From the NCBI GenBank assembly GCA_045588245.1, contig JAZNDW010000043.1:34251-98250 (forward strand): 64,000 bases of DNA, read 5' to 3'. The first letter of the stretch is position 1; each line of letters opens with the position of its first letter. The DNA comes from DTU064 sp045588245. Lineage in GTDB: Bacteria; Bacillota; Clostridia; Oscillospirales; CAG-272. The position numbers and the translations under genes are program-made. The notes beneath the pieces were generated by a model, which saw nothing but the letters and a program-made list of their open reading frames with translations, ran no database searches and was not told the origin of the DNA. This document shows positions 32,538 through 41,123 of this stretch, in pieces.

Positions 32538-35507
32538 ATCAGACGGTTTCGTTTTTCCGTTATAACCGTGATCGTTCTTTCGATAATACTGTCCGTTTTC
32601 TGTGCGCTCACCGTCGGTGCCGACAATGATGGTGAACATAGCGGTACCGTTATAGACAATGCCTGTTATCCGTCGAAATGGAGCGCCGTCGGCGTCTCCG
32701 TTGCGAAGGCACTTTATACAGACGAAAACCGCTATCTCGCCGCAGGCGAAGACGATAGCGGATACATCGTTTGCCGAAAGGATGCCGTCGCCGTAGGCGA
32801 CGTGATAACCGTCACGAGCACGTTCACCACTTCCGTCAGCTTTTATAAATATACCGACGTAAGCTTGTGGCTGTCGCTTGATTATGCCTTAACGGATACG
32901 TTCTTTTCCGTCACCGTCACGCTTTATTCCGATTCACACGAGTATTCGCACACCGAAGAGCTTCCTGCAGGGCAGTGGCAACAGATCTCAATTCCCGTCG
33001 GCGATTGGACGGATCGCGATAATTTCACCTCTGTTTCGGTTTCCGTATCTCCGCTGTCAAACGCAGATCCTACCGATACAACGGCACCGCTCATCTGCAG
33101 AATAGATAATCTGACAGCTTCAGGTACTGCCGATACCGCATACGCGGACAGATTTATGACGGAATCCTTTACCGTTTCCGGCGGCTCATATTCCGTCGGC
33201 AAGGATAACTCCGTAAGGATCCATCACAGCGTCCGCACCACAGTCACGTTCACCCCTCTTTATGAAAACGTGCGAGACGTGTCGCATCACAACAAGCTTT
33301 ACGCCGTCATAGCATCGGACACGCCGACGGACATAAAGCTTCTCGTTACCTACGCTGACGGCAACGGATACATCGGCGACAGCGTCACCGTCAGCGGTGA
33401 AACACCGACGGCATACCTGTTTAACTGTCCCGCCGCCGCAAATATAGAGTCCATCACCTTTTCCGCGTCAAGCGATGCTTCAGGCTCGCTTTATATTTAT
33501 AACATTGATACGTTTTATATTTCCAACAAGGCAGACAGTATCACCGACGCCGAAAAGATCGGCTCGCTCGACATCTGTTCGCTTGCCGCAGACGGAAGTA
33601 TAAATCTTCGCGGCACCGTAGATTCCGACACCGTCGTATCTCACTTAAACGGTAAAATTTCCGTTTACGCGATTCCGATCTATGCCGATGCGGAAGAATA
33701 TCTCACGGCATCCTCCCCGATTGCGACAGTGGATATGACGACCAAATTCAACATCACCGTTGATGCATCGGATTTGCCCGAAGGCGCCTCAACAATGCTT
33801 TACACCGTCATGATCGAGGACGGCGACGTGCGACGTACCGTCGCATCTCCGCGTCTGCCTGCCGTAAACGGCATCGGCGTTACGATTCCCTATAGATCGC
33901 ACAGCCTGAAAGGACTCGCGCACTCCGATATCACCGCAAGGGATGCCGTTGCTGTCACAGAGCTTACTATAGATCTGTCGCATCTTTTGGGTGACTTATC
34001 TTCGGGAAGAATATACTCCGCATTCGGCAATCTTTATTATTTCAACACCGAATATCTCAGATCGATCGATGCCGCCGTCCGATCTTTGTCACTGTCAGGC
34101 ACAGACGTTTACGTGCGACTCGTTGAATCATACAAAGACGGAGATGCTGTACTCTATCGCGGGATCTCTGCCAACGATAAAGACAGCTTTGAAACTCTCC
34201 ATGCCGTTGTTGATTTTCTGACGCAACGTTATCGTTCGTCAGACTACGGATACATTTGCGGCATTATCGCAGGCAACAGCGAAGCTGACACAGTCAGCGC
34301 CGTTGATCCCCAAGCCGCAGCACTTACAAAAGCGAGGACCGCCGCCGTCATTTACGGCGCGGGCGCCGCTAACATCGACGCTTTCCGCGTCCTTTTGCCG
34401 TTCGGTGATTCATATATCATCGGACAGGACGGCAACGCACCGAACGAGCTTATATTGAAATATCTCTCCCATTACGCAGACGAGTTTTATCTTAACTCTT
34501 ACGGTATTATCTGGCAAACGGATTCTTTGACATCCGACTCCGTCTTCACGTTGGGCGTTGACGCCGCATCCGTGCTCAAGCATCGGCTTTCCTCACAAAA
34601 AGGCATCGCACCGTCCGTCTACTTTATTGAGTATGCGTCCGACGTGATACCCGAAACAGCCTCGGCTCTCACACGGGCTTATACCGAAGCGTACTATTCT
34701 GCCTGCCGCGTATCATCAACAAACGGATTCATCTTCAAGCCCGTCGACGGCATTTCCAACACCGTTTGGGACGATTTTATTAAATATTACAATCTGCTCG
34801 ACACGGATAAATACGCCGAGGTCGAAGCTTATATCGAAGCTGACGAAGGCGTTACCGTAACGCTGTCCGCAGATGCCGAAAAACAGCGCGCTCATCCGTA
34901 TACGTACACCGAGTCCGATCCGATACGCTATATGCCGTCGGACATCATAGGCAGCTACGAGCTTTTTAGTTATTCCGATGCATACGACACGGGCGGCTGG
35001 TTCGCCATCGACGCTGACGGCGAGTGCGTCACCGTCAAAACGGAATCGGGACGTTCCATGCGGTCTTATGGCGGCATAATGTATTCGTCTGCGGCAGACC
35101 CTCTGAATCTGTCGGCGTCCCCCGTCATCGCCATTGATGCGTCAACACCGTCCGAGGCGAGCTACGACTTATATATTTATTCAAAATCAGGCATTCTCAA
35201 AGCACCCGTCCTCCTGAACGGCGACACCACCGTTTACATTGACATTTCGGAATTTGCAGGGCTCAACTCCGTATACAGCATGATGCTCGTTCCGAACAGC
35301 AGCTCCCGGGAACTGTATATCAGTGCTATTTCCGTTTGCAGCCGCGAGCTTAACGGCAGTGAGCTTGAAACACTCTATCATTCTGCATCAAAGTCGGATG
35401 ACGTTGCTGCGTCCGAAGAGAATATCGTCCAGATCGTTGCCGTCATTTTCCTGTTGCTGACTGTGTCAGCCGCCGTATGGCGACTCTTGCGGCGACGTGT
35501 GAAGTAA
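32538..35507 (+). CDS. Large secreted, membrane-anchored protein (DUF5722-like central domain)
   Basis: About 989 residues. The N-terminal signal peptide begins RRFRF and has a long hydrophobic core. Two beta-sandwich regions follow (about 30-340), then a TIM-barrel-like domain of the putative hydrolase family DUF5722 (about 450-740; YFNTEYL, DVYVRLVES and FYLNSYGIIWQ). A further beta domain and a final membrane helix with RRRVK end it. Start choice is unusual. AGGAGGTGA (32524-32532) should serve a start near 32538, where the codon is ATC. The in-frame GTG at 32529 lies inside the ribosome site. The family name is tentative. Confidence 0.7.
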   Translation: MRRFRFSVITVIVLSIILSVFCALTVGADNDGEHSGTVIDNACYPSKWSAVGVSVAKALYTDENRYLAAGEDDSGYIVCRKDAVAVGDVITVTSTFTTSVSFYKYTDVSLWLSLDYALTDTFFSVTVTLYSDSHEYSHTEELPAGQWQQISIPVGDWTDRDNFTSVSVSVSPLSNADPTDTTAPLICRIDNLTASGTADTAYADRFMTESFTVSGGSYSVGKDNSVRIHHSVRTTVTFTPLYENVRDVSHHNKLYAVIASDTPTDIKLLVTYADGNGYIGDSVTVSGETPTAYLFNCPAAANIESITFSASSDASGSLYIYNIDTFYISNKADSITDAEKIGSLDICSLAADGSINLRGTVDSDTVVSHLNGKISVYAIPIYADAEEYLTASSPIATVDMTTKFNITVDASDLPEGASTMLYTVMIEDGDVRRTVASPRLPAVNGIGVTIPYRSHSLKGLAHSDITARDAVAVTELTIDLSHLLGDLSSGRIYSAFGNLYYFNTEYLRSIDAAVRSLSLSGTDVYVRLVESYKDGDAVLYRGISANDKDSFETLHAVVDFLTQRYRSSDYGYICGIIAGNSEADTVSAVDPQAAALTKARTAAVIYGAGAANIDAFRVLLPFGDSYIIGQDGNAPNELILKYLSHYADEFYLNSYGIIWQTDSLTSDSVFTLGVDAASVLKHRLSSQKGIAPSVYFIEYASDVIPETASALTRAYTEAYYSACRVSSTNGFIFKPVDGISNTVWDDFIKYYNLLDTDKYAEVEAYIEADEGVTVTLSADAEKQRAHPYTYTESDPIRYMPSDIIGSYELFSYSDAYDTGGWFAIDADGECVTVKTESGRSMRSYGGIMYSSAADPLNLSASPVIAIDASTPSEASYDLYIYSKSGILKAPVLLNGDTTVYIDISEFAGLNSVYSMMLVPNSSSRELYISAISVCSRELNGSELETLYHSASKSDDVAASEENIVQIVAVIFLLLTVSAAVWRLLRRRVK

Positions 35508-35514
35508 AAAAGAC

Positions 35515-35552
35515 AAAAGCTGTATCGCATTGACTTGCGATACAGCTTTTTT
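35515..35552. terminator. Bidirectional terminator between the secreted protein and the CorC-like gene
   Basis: AAAAGCTGTATCGCA and TGCGATACAGCTTTT form a perfect stem flanked by A and T runs. Confidence 0.9.
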
Positions 35553-35553
35553 A

Positions 35554-36864
35554 TTATTTATCTTTATCCTTTTCTTTGTCCTTGTCGGATTCTGCGGCAG
35601 CTTTTTCAACCGTCACCTCACGCACGCCTTTTTCGTCGGAAACTTCAACGGTGAACACGAACTTTTCATACGTCACGCTTTCTTTCGGCGTGGGCACCTT
35701 GCCGAAGCTTTCAATAAGCCAACCGTTCAGCGTCGTCGATTCGCTGTCGATTTCGATTTTCAGCATACGTTCGATTTGTGAAAGCTCTGCGGTGCCCTTC
35801 ATTTTATAGCCGTCATCAGTTCTGACTATGTCATCGGAAATCCATTCGTATTCGCCGAGCAGGCACTTGACAAGGTCGCTCATCGTGACGATACCGTCCG
35901 TACCGCCGAATTCGTCTACAACGACGGCGAAACGAAGCTTTTCCTCTTTCATGTGTGTGAAAATATCGTTTGCCTTAGCGTATGACGAAATGAAGCACGG
36001 CTTATTTACCGCCACGTCAATAACTCGTTCCTTCGTTACGTCTCCCGTCATCGTCAGGAATTTTTTCACATCGAGAACACCGACTATGTTGTCTGCGTTT
36101 TCGGAGCATATCGGATAATAGTCGTAAACCTTTTCGTGAATAATCTTTCGCCAGACCTCAAGAGAATCCTCAACGTCGAGCATCGTTACCTCGGTGCGAT
36201 GTATCATGGCTTCGCTTACAGCAAGCGCATCAAATTCAAATACGCTTTGAATTATATCGTTTTCTTCGGAATCGATAACGCCGCGTTCAGCTCCGATATC
36301 CGCCATCATGCGGATATCCTCCTCGGATACGTTATCATCCGTCTCCGACGGATCGATACCGAGCAAGCGGAGGATCCCGTTCGTCGAAACAGTGAGAAGC
36401 CACACAAGCGGCGCGAACACCTTTGAAATGAACGACACGGGGCCCGACAGCATAAGCGCCATCGATTCGGATTTTCTCATAGCAAGCCGCTTCGGAACGA
36501 GCTCGCCGAAAACGAGCGTGATGAACGACAGTATCACCGTAATAACGACGACGGCGATAACGTCGAGCGTTTCCTCTGAAATCGGAAGACCGAAGGATAT
36601 AAGCCATCCTACGATCGGATCGGAAAAATTATCTGCCGCAAACGCACTTCCGAGAAATCCCGAAAGTGTGATCGCTACCTGGATCGTTGCCAAAAACCGC
36701 GCGGGCTCGCGCGTCATAGCAAAAAGCCGCTTTGCGCCGCGATTGCCCTCATCGGACATTCGCTCAAGCTTCGCCTCGTTTACCGAAAGCACGGCTATTT
36801 CGGCGCAGGCGAAAACTGCGTTCAAAAAAATCAGTATTACCTGTAATATCAGTGGTTGCCACAT
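35554..36864 (-). CDS. CNNM/CorC-type hemolysin family transporter protein
   Basis: 436 residues. An N-terminal CNNM domain with three to four membrane segments (FACAEIAVLSVNEAKLE, then RFLATIQVAITLSGFL and LVFGELVPKRLA) is followed by two CBS domains (about 210-330). A C-terminal CorC_HlyC domain has RFAVVVDEFGGTDGIVT. Such proteins are linked to Mg2+ or Na+ transport. The name hemolysin is historical. GGGAG lies about 13 bases before the ATG, further away than usual. Monocistronic. Confidence 0.92.
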   Translation of the reverse strand: MWQPLILQVILIFLNAVFACAEIAVLSVNEAKLERMSDEGNRGAKRLFAMTREPARFLATIQVAITLSGFLGSAFAADNFSDPIVGWLISFGLPISEETLDVIAVVVITVILSFITLVFGELVPKRLAMRKSESMALMLSGPVSFISKVFAPLVWLLTVSTNGILRLLGIDPSETDDNVSEEDIRMMADIGAERGVIDSEENDIIQSVFEFDALAVSEAMIHRTEVTMLDVEDSLEVWRKIIHEKVYDYYPICSENADNIVGVLDVKKFLTMTGDVTKERVIDVAVNKPCFISSYAKANDIFTHMKEEKLRFAVVVDEFGGTDGIVTMSDLVKCLLGEYEWISDDIVRTDDGYKMKGTAELSQIERMLKIEIDSESTTLNGWLIESFGKVPTPKESVTYEKFVFTVEVSDEKGVREVTVEKAAAESDKDKEKDKDK

Positions 36865-37120
36865 ATCTAAAAATTTTCTCCCTTTTATGTTGTTTTATTC
36901 GGTTACTTTTATTCGGTCTTTGTTACAAACGAAGTATAACCACAAAAAAGGAGCGGCAGTGTCGGATACTGTACGGATCTAAAGATGAATCGCCGGTACA
37001 ACTGTCCGTGTTCATTTTAACATAGTCCTCTCTTTCAATAATGATACATTAATTTTAGATTTTATCAAATTACAAAAGAAAAATCAATATACAAACGGTG
37101 AATATTAGCCGTAACAACAC
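36865..37120. other. Intergenic leader region of the CorC-like gene
   Basis: There is no gene in this 250-base AT-rich stretch. On the minus strand an imperfect inverted repeat around 36960-37005 (GGATACTGTAC against GTACAACTGTCC) could fold in the leader. I see no known Mg2+ riboswitch motif and no convincing promoter pair. Confidence 0.35.
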
Positions 37121-37155
37121 AAAAATCGGAGTTTTTTATCAACTCCGATTTTTTT
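37121..37155 (-). terminator. Terminator of the zinc-ribbon gene
   Basis: AAAAATCGGAGTT and AACTCCGATTTTT form a perfect 13-base stem with an A run on the left, which acts as the T tail on the minus strand. Confidence 0.85.
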
Positions 37156-37176
37156 GCAGTCTATTACTGTTGTGAT

Positions 37177-37560
37177 TTATTTCGCATCGGTGTCGGCATC
37201 GCCCGAAAGCTTTGCGCCGCACTGGCTGCAGTAGAAGCTTTCTGAGGAAACCTCCTCACCGCACGAGGAGCAGATCACCTTATTTTTCGCGCCTGCCAAA
37301 GTATGACGGTATCCGTCGATCTCAACGGTAAGCTCGGCAACGTCTGCCATAAGGTCGCTGATGGCTTCCGTCGTATCTCTGCCCTCCATAACGGCGGCAT
37401 AATAAAGTCTGCCGATACCCTCATAGGTACAGGAAAGCTTCGTTTCCGCTAAATTGAGCTTATATTTGATCTTTGCGGAGCTGGCAAGCTCTTCGGCTTT
37501 TTTAACGGTATAATTGGCGGCACCTGTGGCGGTCTTTGAAATTTCGTCCCAGAATCTCAT
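37177..37560 (-). CDS. Small zinc-ribbon protein
   Basis: 127 residues. A helical N-terminal part of about 90 residues, probably a coiled coil, leads to a C-terminal zinc ribbon with two Cys pairs (VICSSCGEE and FYCSQCGAKL). There is no signal peptide or membrane segment. Proteins of this layout are common in Clostridia and uncharacterised; a scaffold or binding role is likely. It has its own promoter and terminator. Confidence 0.78.
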   Translation of the reverse strand: MRFWDEISKTATGAANYTVKKAEELASSAKIKYKLNLAETKLSCTYEGIGRLYYAAVMEGRDTTEAISDLMADVAELTVEIDGYRHTLAGAKNKVICSSCGEEVSSESFYCSQCGAKLSGDADTDAK

Positions 37561-37606
37561 GATAATACTCCTATCGTATCGTTATTACGTTTATTCGGCT
37601 GATTTT

Positions 37607-37636
37607 ATATTACAACAAAAGGATATTACTTGTCAA
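37607..37636 (-). promoter_or_regulatory. Sigma-A-like promoter of the zinc-ribbon gene
   Basis: Minus strand: TTGACA (37636-37631), 18 bases, TAATAT (37612-37607). Confidence 0.65.
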
Positions 37637-37677
37637 ACCAAAAAATGCGTATACATTATAAACTTTTTATAAAAAAC

Positions 37678-37707
37678 GAATATTGACGTGCGTACGCGAG
37701 CAAACTA
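37678..37707 (+). promoter_or_regulatory. Sigma-G-like forespore promoter of spoVAC
   Basis: GAATA, exactly 18 bases, CAAACTA. The known sigma-G consensus is GHATR-N18-CATWHTA, so only one position differs. The gene it serves is a sporulation gene, which is independent support. Confidence 0.65.
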
Positions 37708-37737
37708 ACGCTACAAAAACAATACTTGGAGTTATAG

Positions 37738-38181
37738 ATGAACGTATCAAACGAAGAATATAAACGCTACGCCGACAAAACGGCAAAAAAATCGCCGTGC
37801 GGCAGAAACTGCGTTCACGCATTTCTGGTCGGCGGCGCGATATGCACCGTGTCCGAGCTTTTATTTGAGCTTTATTCTTATCTCGGCGCCGCCGAGGATG
37901 ACGCACGCGCCATCGCGTCGGTGACGCTTATCGGAATTGCCGCCATCCTCACGGGAATCGGCGTTTTTGATAATATCGCAAAATGGGCGGGGGCAGGGAC
38001 TTTGGTTCCCATTACGGGATTTGCCAACTCGGTCGTATCGCCCGCCATCGACACAAAGGCAGAGGGTTGGGTGCTCGGTGTCGGTGCGAAGATTTTCACT
38101 ATATCGGGTCCCGTGATACTGTATGGTATACTGTCGGGAGCGGTGTATGGGGTTATCTATTGGATAACGACATTGTTCTGA
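37738..38181 (+). CDS. spoVAC: Stage V sporulation protein AC-like
   Basis: 147 residues, four membrane segments. It follows SpoVAC closely: an N-terminal YKRYADKTAKKSPCGRNC, AFLVGGAICT, LTGIGVFDNIAKWAGAGT, then VPITGFANSVVSPAID and EGWVLGVGAKIFTISGP. SpoVAC forms a mechanosensitive channel in the spore inner membrane that moves dipicolinic acid in sporulation and germination. GGAG lies 6 bases before the ATG. SpoVAE shares the VPITGFANS motif, but the N-terminal part fits AC better. spoVAD and spoVAE are not adjacent. Confidence 0.88.
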   Translation: MNVSNEEYKRYADKTAKKSPCGRNCVHAFLVGGAICTVSELLFELYSYLGAAEDDARAIASVTLIGIAAILTGIGVFDNIAKWAGAGTLVPITGFANSVVSPAIDTKAEGWVLGVGAKIFTISGPVILYGILSGAVYGVIYWITTLF

Positions 38182-38184
38182 TGC

Positions 38185-38217
38185 AAAAAGGCTTGACCAA
38201 TCGGTCAAGCCTTTATA
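38185..38217 (+). terminator. Terminator of spoVAC
   Basis: AAAGGCTTGACC and GGTCAAGCCTTT form a 12-base stem directly after the stop, ending T-rich. It also serves the convergent gene at 38218. Confidence 0.75.
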
Positions 38218-38667
38218 TTAGTTTATTTTCGCTAATGCATTGTTAATGTATTCTACCAAACGTTCACTAAGAATAGCCATGGATTCAATATGTACTTTCT
38301 CGTTGGCAACAAATAGTGTCATAGAATCTTGATTTCGACGCAATCCCCGAATGTCGGAAAAAGAATAAGTGCGAGTATTTCCGAACATTGTGGTGTAGGT
38401 AAATTGCTCATCTGAAATGACATGAATGGATTGATTCTTCCAGCAAAGCATAGCAGCGATGCCAAACCCAAGGCAAATAACAACTCCAAGCATCCAAGTT
38501 ACAGAGTTGATAATAGCAAGTACAGCACTCACAATACTCCCAATCAGGAAAACAAGAGACATTGCTAACAGACGGTCTGGCAGAAACATATCTGCACGAG
38601 GCTCCTCGCCACTATCTGCCATGCCCAGAAGCTTTTCCACAATCTTTACTAATATTTTGAGTTTCAT
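38218..38667 (-). CDS. Small membrane protein with a PH-like C-terminal domain
   Basis: 149 residues. Two hydrophobic segments (about 30-75) form a hairpin, followed by a short beta-rich domain (about 78-149; IHVISDEQFTYTT, SFSDIRGL) like bacterial PH or YcxB-type domains. Function unknown. GGAG lies 9 bases before the ATG. The base composition is more AT-rich than its neighbours. It sits exactly between spoVAC and a decayed copy of the end of spoVAC, which suggests it arrived by insertion or duplication. Confidence 0.65.
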   Translation of the reverse strand: MKLKILVKIVEKLLGMADSGEEPRADMFLPDRLLAMSLVFLIGSIVSAVLAIINSVTWMLGVVICLGFGIAAMLCWKNQSIHVISDEQFTYTTMFGNTRTYSFSDIRGLRRNQDSMTLFVANEKVHIESMAILSERLVEYINNALAKIN

Positions 38668-38749
38668 ACCATTATCTCCTTTTTTAATATACTATACCAT
38701 ACCGCCGATTTGATGTAAATATTTTTCAAAAGCTAATGTGTCCTAAGTT

Positions 38750-38832
38750 GACACAAGCAGAGGGCTGGGTGCTCGGTGTCAGTGCGAAGATGTTCACGAT
38801 TCTGACGCAAAAGGCTTGACCCGTCGGTCAAG
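38750..38832 (+). pseudogene. Decayed duplicate of the 3' end of spoVAC with its terminator
   Basis: Bases 38750-38800 repeat 38050-38102 of spoVAC with a few changes, and 38801-38832 repeat 38177-38209 (last codons plus terminator stem). The roughly 75 bases between them in the original are missing. The copy has no start and cannot code. The rest of 38668-38933 holds nothing else I can identify. Confidence 0.8.
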
Positions 38833-38933
38833 AGAATATGAATACTGTAACCGCAGAAAAAGTTGAAACAATATGTTCCGCATTTCTTTTGAATAATAAA
38901 AGGGGCGTTGCCGCCACTTTCCGAAAACGTCTT

Positions 38934-39782
38934 TCAGTTATCCAAAGGTTTATTATAATCAAAAACTTTACCGCATCGGTTACAGCGATAGCAGGTTGAA
39001 GAGATTCCTTTGCGAAGACGGCTGCGTTTAACCGTTTTTCTCGAAAGAAACATACCCCATATTGCTCCTGCGGCAGCTCCTATAATAAGCAGTAACGGCA
39101 AAATCTTAAACCCCTCATAGGGAAGAACAAGACTTGCGACGATGAAAACAAAAGCAAAGCAAAGCGCGGAAAAAGCGGGAATAAATAATACGGTTAATTT
39201 TTCATTTATGCCGTTACGCTTTACCCTTCCTTTGAGTTCCTTCAAATCCGTGCCTCCGCAAGCAAAGCATTTAGCCTCGTGAAAATAATCGGCAACGGAC
39301 GCCGCAGAAGCTTTTTTCTCAGCCGCCCTCGGTGCGGTTTGGGGTTCACTTTCTTCTGTCACTTGCTCCTGAACGTTTGGAACGGGAGCATCTAAAATGC
39401 CGCGGATCCGATTAATGAGCGTTTCCATAGCTTCAGCCGTCTTTTGATAAGCCGAATATCTTTGTGCGCCTGTCAGAAGAAAATTAAACTCATCATTAAG
39501 AACGCAGTTTTCAAGCATAAAAGGCAAGATGACCTTGCCGCTGTTAACGGCGGAATCCAGCTCCTTAAGCACCCAATGAGAGCTTTGAGCGTTTTTTGAA
39601 AGTATCAACACAAAAACCTTGCAATTTCTGATTGCGATAGGTATTTCTTTGGTATAGTTAGAACCGCCGGGAATATCTCTCGGTGCCATCCAGCAGGAGA
39701 TCCCGTTTTTCTCCAAAACGTTTCTCACGGTTTCGGCTTGAACCGAATCCACAGAACTATAACTGATAAAAACTTCCTTCAT
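38934..39782 (-). CDS. TIR-domain protein with two membrane segments and two zinc ribbons
   Basis: 282 residues. The N-terminal TIR domain (about 1-135) starts KEVFISYSSVD, continues with GISCWMAPRDIPGG and VFVLILSKNAQSS, and has the likely catalytic glutamate in WVLKELDSA. So an NAD-cleaving activity is possible. A charged linker follows, then a Cys pair CFACGG (about 172), two membrane helices (about 195-245) and a C-terminal CYRCNRCG. Its own promoter precedes it. There is no neighbouring Thoeris or effector gene. It may be a lone defence or signalling protein. Confidence 0.8.
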   Translation of the reverse strand: MKEVFISYSSVDSVQAETVRNVLEKNGISCWMAPRDIPGGSNYTKEIPIAIRNCKVFVLILSKNAQSSHWVLKELDSAVNSGKVILPFMLENCVLNDEFNFLLTGAQRYSAYQKTAEAMETLINRIRGILDAPVPNVQEQVTEESEPQTAPRAAEKKASAASVADYFHEAKCFACGGTDLKELKGRVKRNGINEKLTVLFIPAFSALCFAFVFIVASLVLPYEGFKILPLLLIIGAAAGAIWGMFLSRKTVKRSRLRKGISSTCYRCNRCGKVFDYNKPLDN

Positions 39783-39817
39783 TTCAGTTCCTCACATACT
39801 AAAGAATCACTTTGTAT

Positions 39818-39846
39818 ATTTTATCATGCACGTCATTTTATGTCAA
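39818..39846 (-). promoter_or_regulatory. Sigma-A promoter of the TIR gene
   Basis: Minus strand: TTGACA (39846-39841), 17 bases, TAAAAT (39823-39818). Confidence 0.85.
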
Positions 39847-39892
39847 ATAAACAAAAGGTGCTTTTTTGTTGCCGACGTACTCTTCACTCATA

Positions 39893-41017
39893 TTAAACGT
39901 AAGCCTTATAAGAGAACAAAAATTCCGACGTGCCGCCCTCAAAGTCATATTTTGTCACCTTATTCTTGTCCGAAGAGAAAGGTGACAAGTTCCCTCCAAG
40001 AACGTACAGTACGTTATCGGACTCTACGTACAGACTTGTAGAATCGTCAGCTTCGATGTCTAAAGCTTCATATTCACCCGTTTTCAGACTGACTCTGTAA
40101 ACGGTATATTCATATCCGTCAATAAATGCGCTAAGACCGCTCTTTTCACTTTCACGGCACATTATCATATACGCATAATCGTCCGCGGCGCAAAGCTGCA
40201 TCACCATGCCGGGGACCGTATATTTTTTCACGTCACCGCCAATAGTATAAACGGCGATCTCCGAGTCGGCGGAGTTTTCATTTGCCGCGTACGACATCAA
40301 AACGACGGCGTCTGCTGTGAAATTATAAAAGATCGTATCCTTTATGCTGAAGTCGGAGTATTCACCGAGAGTCACACTCTCGCCCGTGTTGACGTTATAA
40401 TCACAGACGTTGAATTTATCCGTGTACTGAACGTATCGTATGCTGTCACCGACTATGCCAAACTGCTCGATCTCTTTTGCGACGAGCGTATGAGTATCCG
40501 ACGCAATATCATATACGTACAGTGAATCGATACTGCCGTCACCGTCATATAACTTCATATATGCGATCTTATCAGCGGTTGGCATCCAGTACGAAATATC
40601 GTCAACGGAGCAAACTGCTTCGTACGTTTTATCGGCAAAGCCGTACCTATATATATCGGTCACCGCGTTTTCCGTATCATATGAATAAAGACTAAAATAC
40701 AGGTATCCGCCAATCACGTAATAATCAATTTCTATGTACTTATCCTCAAAATCGCTTTCCTTGACAAGCTGTGCCACAGCACCGTCACGGTACACGGACA
40801 GATATGAATCAAACATCGTGTACGTAGTGAAAAAACACACGTCGCCGACAGCACAGAATTCGTCATAGGAGTCAAAATAATCGTTATAGTTTGACACAGC
40901 CGTGCCAAGATCCGACAGATCCATATCCTCAGCTGTTTTTTCGGGAGCCTCGTTGCCGCAACCGACTGTCGCAAGCACGATCGTCAAAACAAAAATGAAG
41001 GACAAAAATTTTTTCAT
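39893..41017 (-). CDS. Lipoprotein of unknown function, probably a beta-propeller
   Basis: 374 residues. The signal peptide ends in a lipobox (LATVGCGN), so it is anchored outside the membrane. The rest is a run of short beta strands with repeated D-x-Y and aromatic pairs (DSYLSVYRDG, YIDYYVIGGYLYFSLYSYD, DSLYVYDI), as in DUF5050-like propellers. No enzyme motif is seen. Taking the ATG at 41017 leaves GGAGG 8 bases upstream. The frame opens at 41026 within that site. Confidence 0.72.
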   Translation of the reverse strand: MKKFLSFIFVLTIVLATVGCGNEAPEKTAEDMDLSDLGTAVSNYNDYFDSYDEFCAVGDVCFFTTYTMFDSYLSVYRDGAVAQLVKESDFEDKYIEIDYYVIGGYLYFSLYSYDTENAVTDIYRYGFADKTYEAVCSVDDISYWMPTADKIAYMKLYDGDGSIDSLYVYDIASDTHTLVAKEIEQFGIVGDSIRYVQYTDKFNVCDYNVNTGESVTLGEYSDFSIKDTIFYNFTADAVVLMSYAANENSADSEIAVYTIGGDVKKYTVPGMVMQLCAADDYAYMIMCRESEKSGLSAFIDGYEYTVYRVSLKTGEYEALDIEADDSTSLYVESDNVLYVLGGNLSPFSSDKNKVTKYDFEGGTSEFLFSYKAYV

Positions 41018-41042
41018 AACGCTCACCTCCGTGATTTATTTA

Positions 41043-41071
41043 ATTGTATCACGTTTTTTCGTCAAAGTAAA
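41043..41071 (-). promoter_or_regulatory. Sigma-A-like promoter of the lipoprotein gene
   Basis: Minus strand: TTTACT (41071-41066), 17 bases, TACAAT (41048-41043). Confidence 0.7.
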
Positions 41072-41085
41072 TGTATCGCCGGAAT

Positions 41086-41118
41086 AAAAAAAGACAATGC
41101 GGCGCATTGTCTTTTTTT
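41086..41118 (-). terminator. Terminator of the GH35 gene
   Basis: AAAAGACAATGCG and CGCATTGTCTTTT form a perfect stem with a T tail on the minus strand. Confidence 0.88.
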
Positions 41119-41123
41119 GTTGA

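Noticed and set aside
38934..39782. Thoeris defence system
   Set aside because: A TIR domain is present, but there is no ThsA-like (SIR2-SLOG) effector gene nearby.
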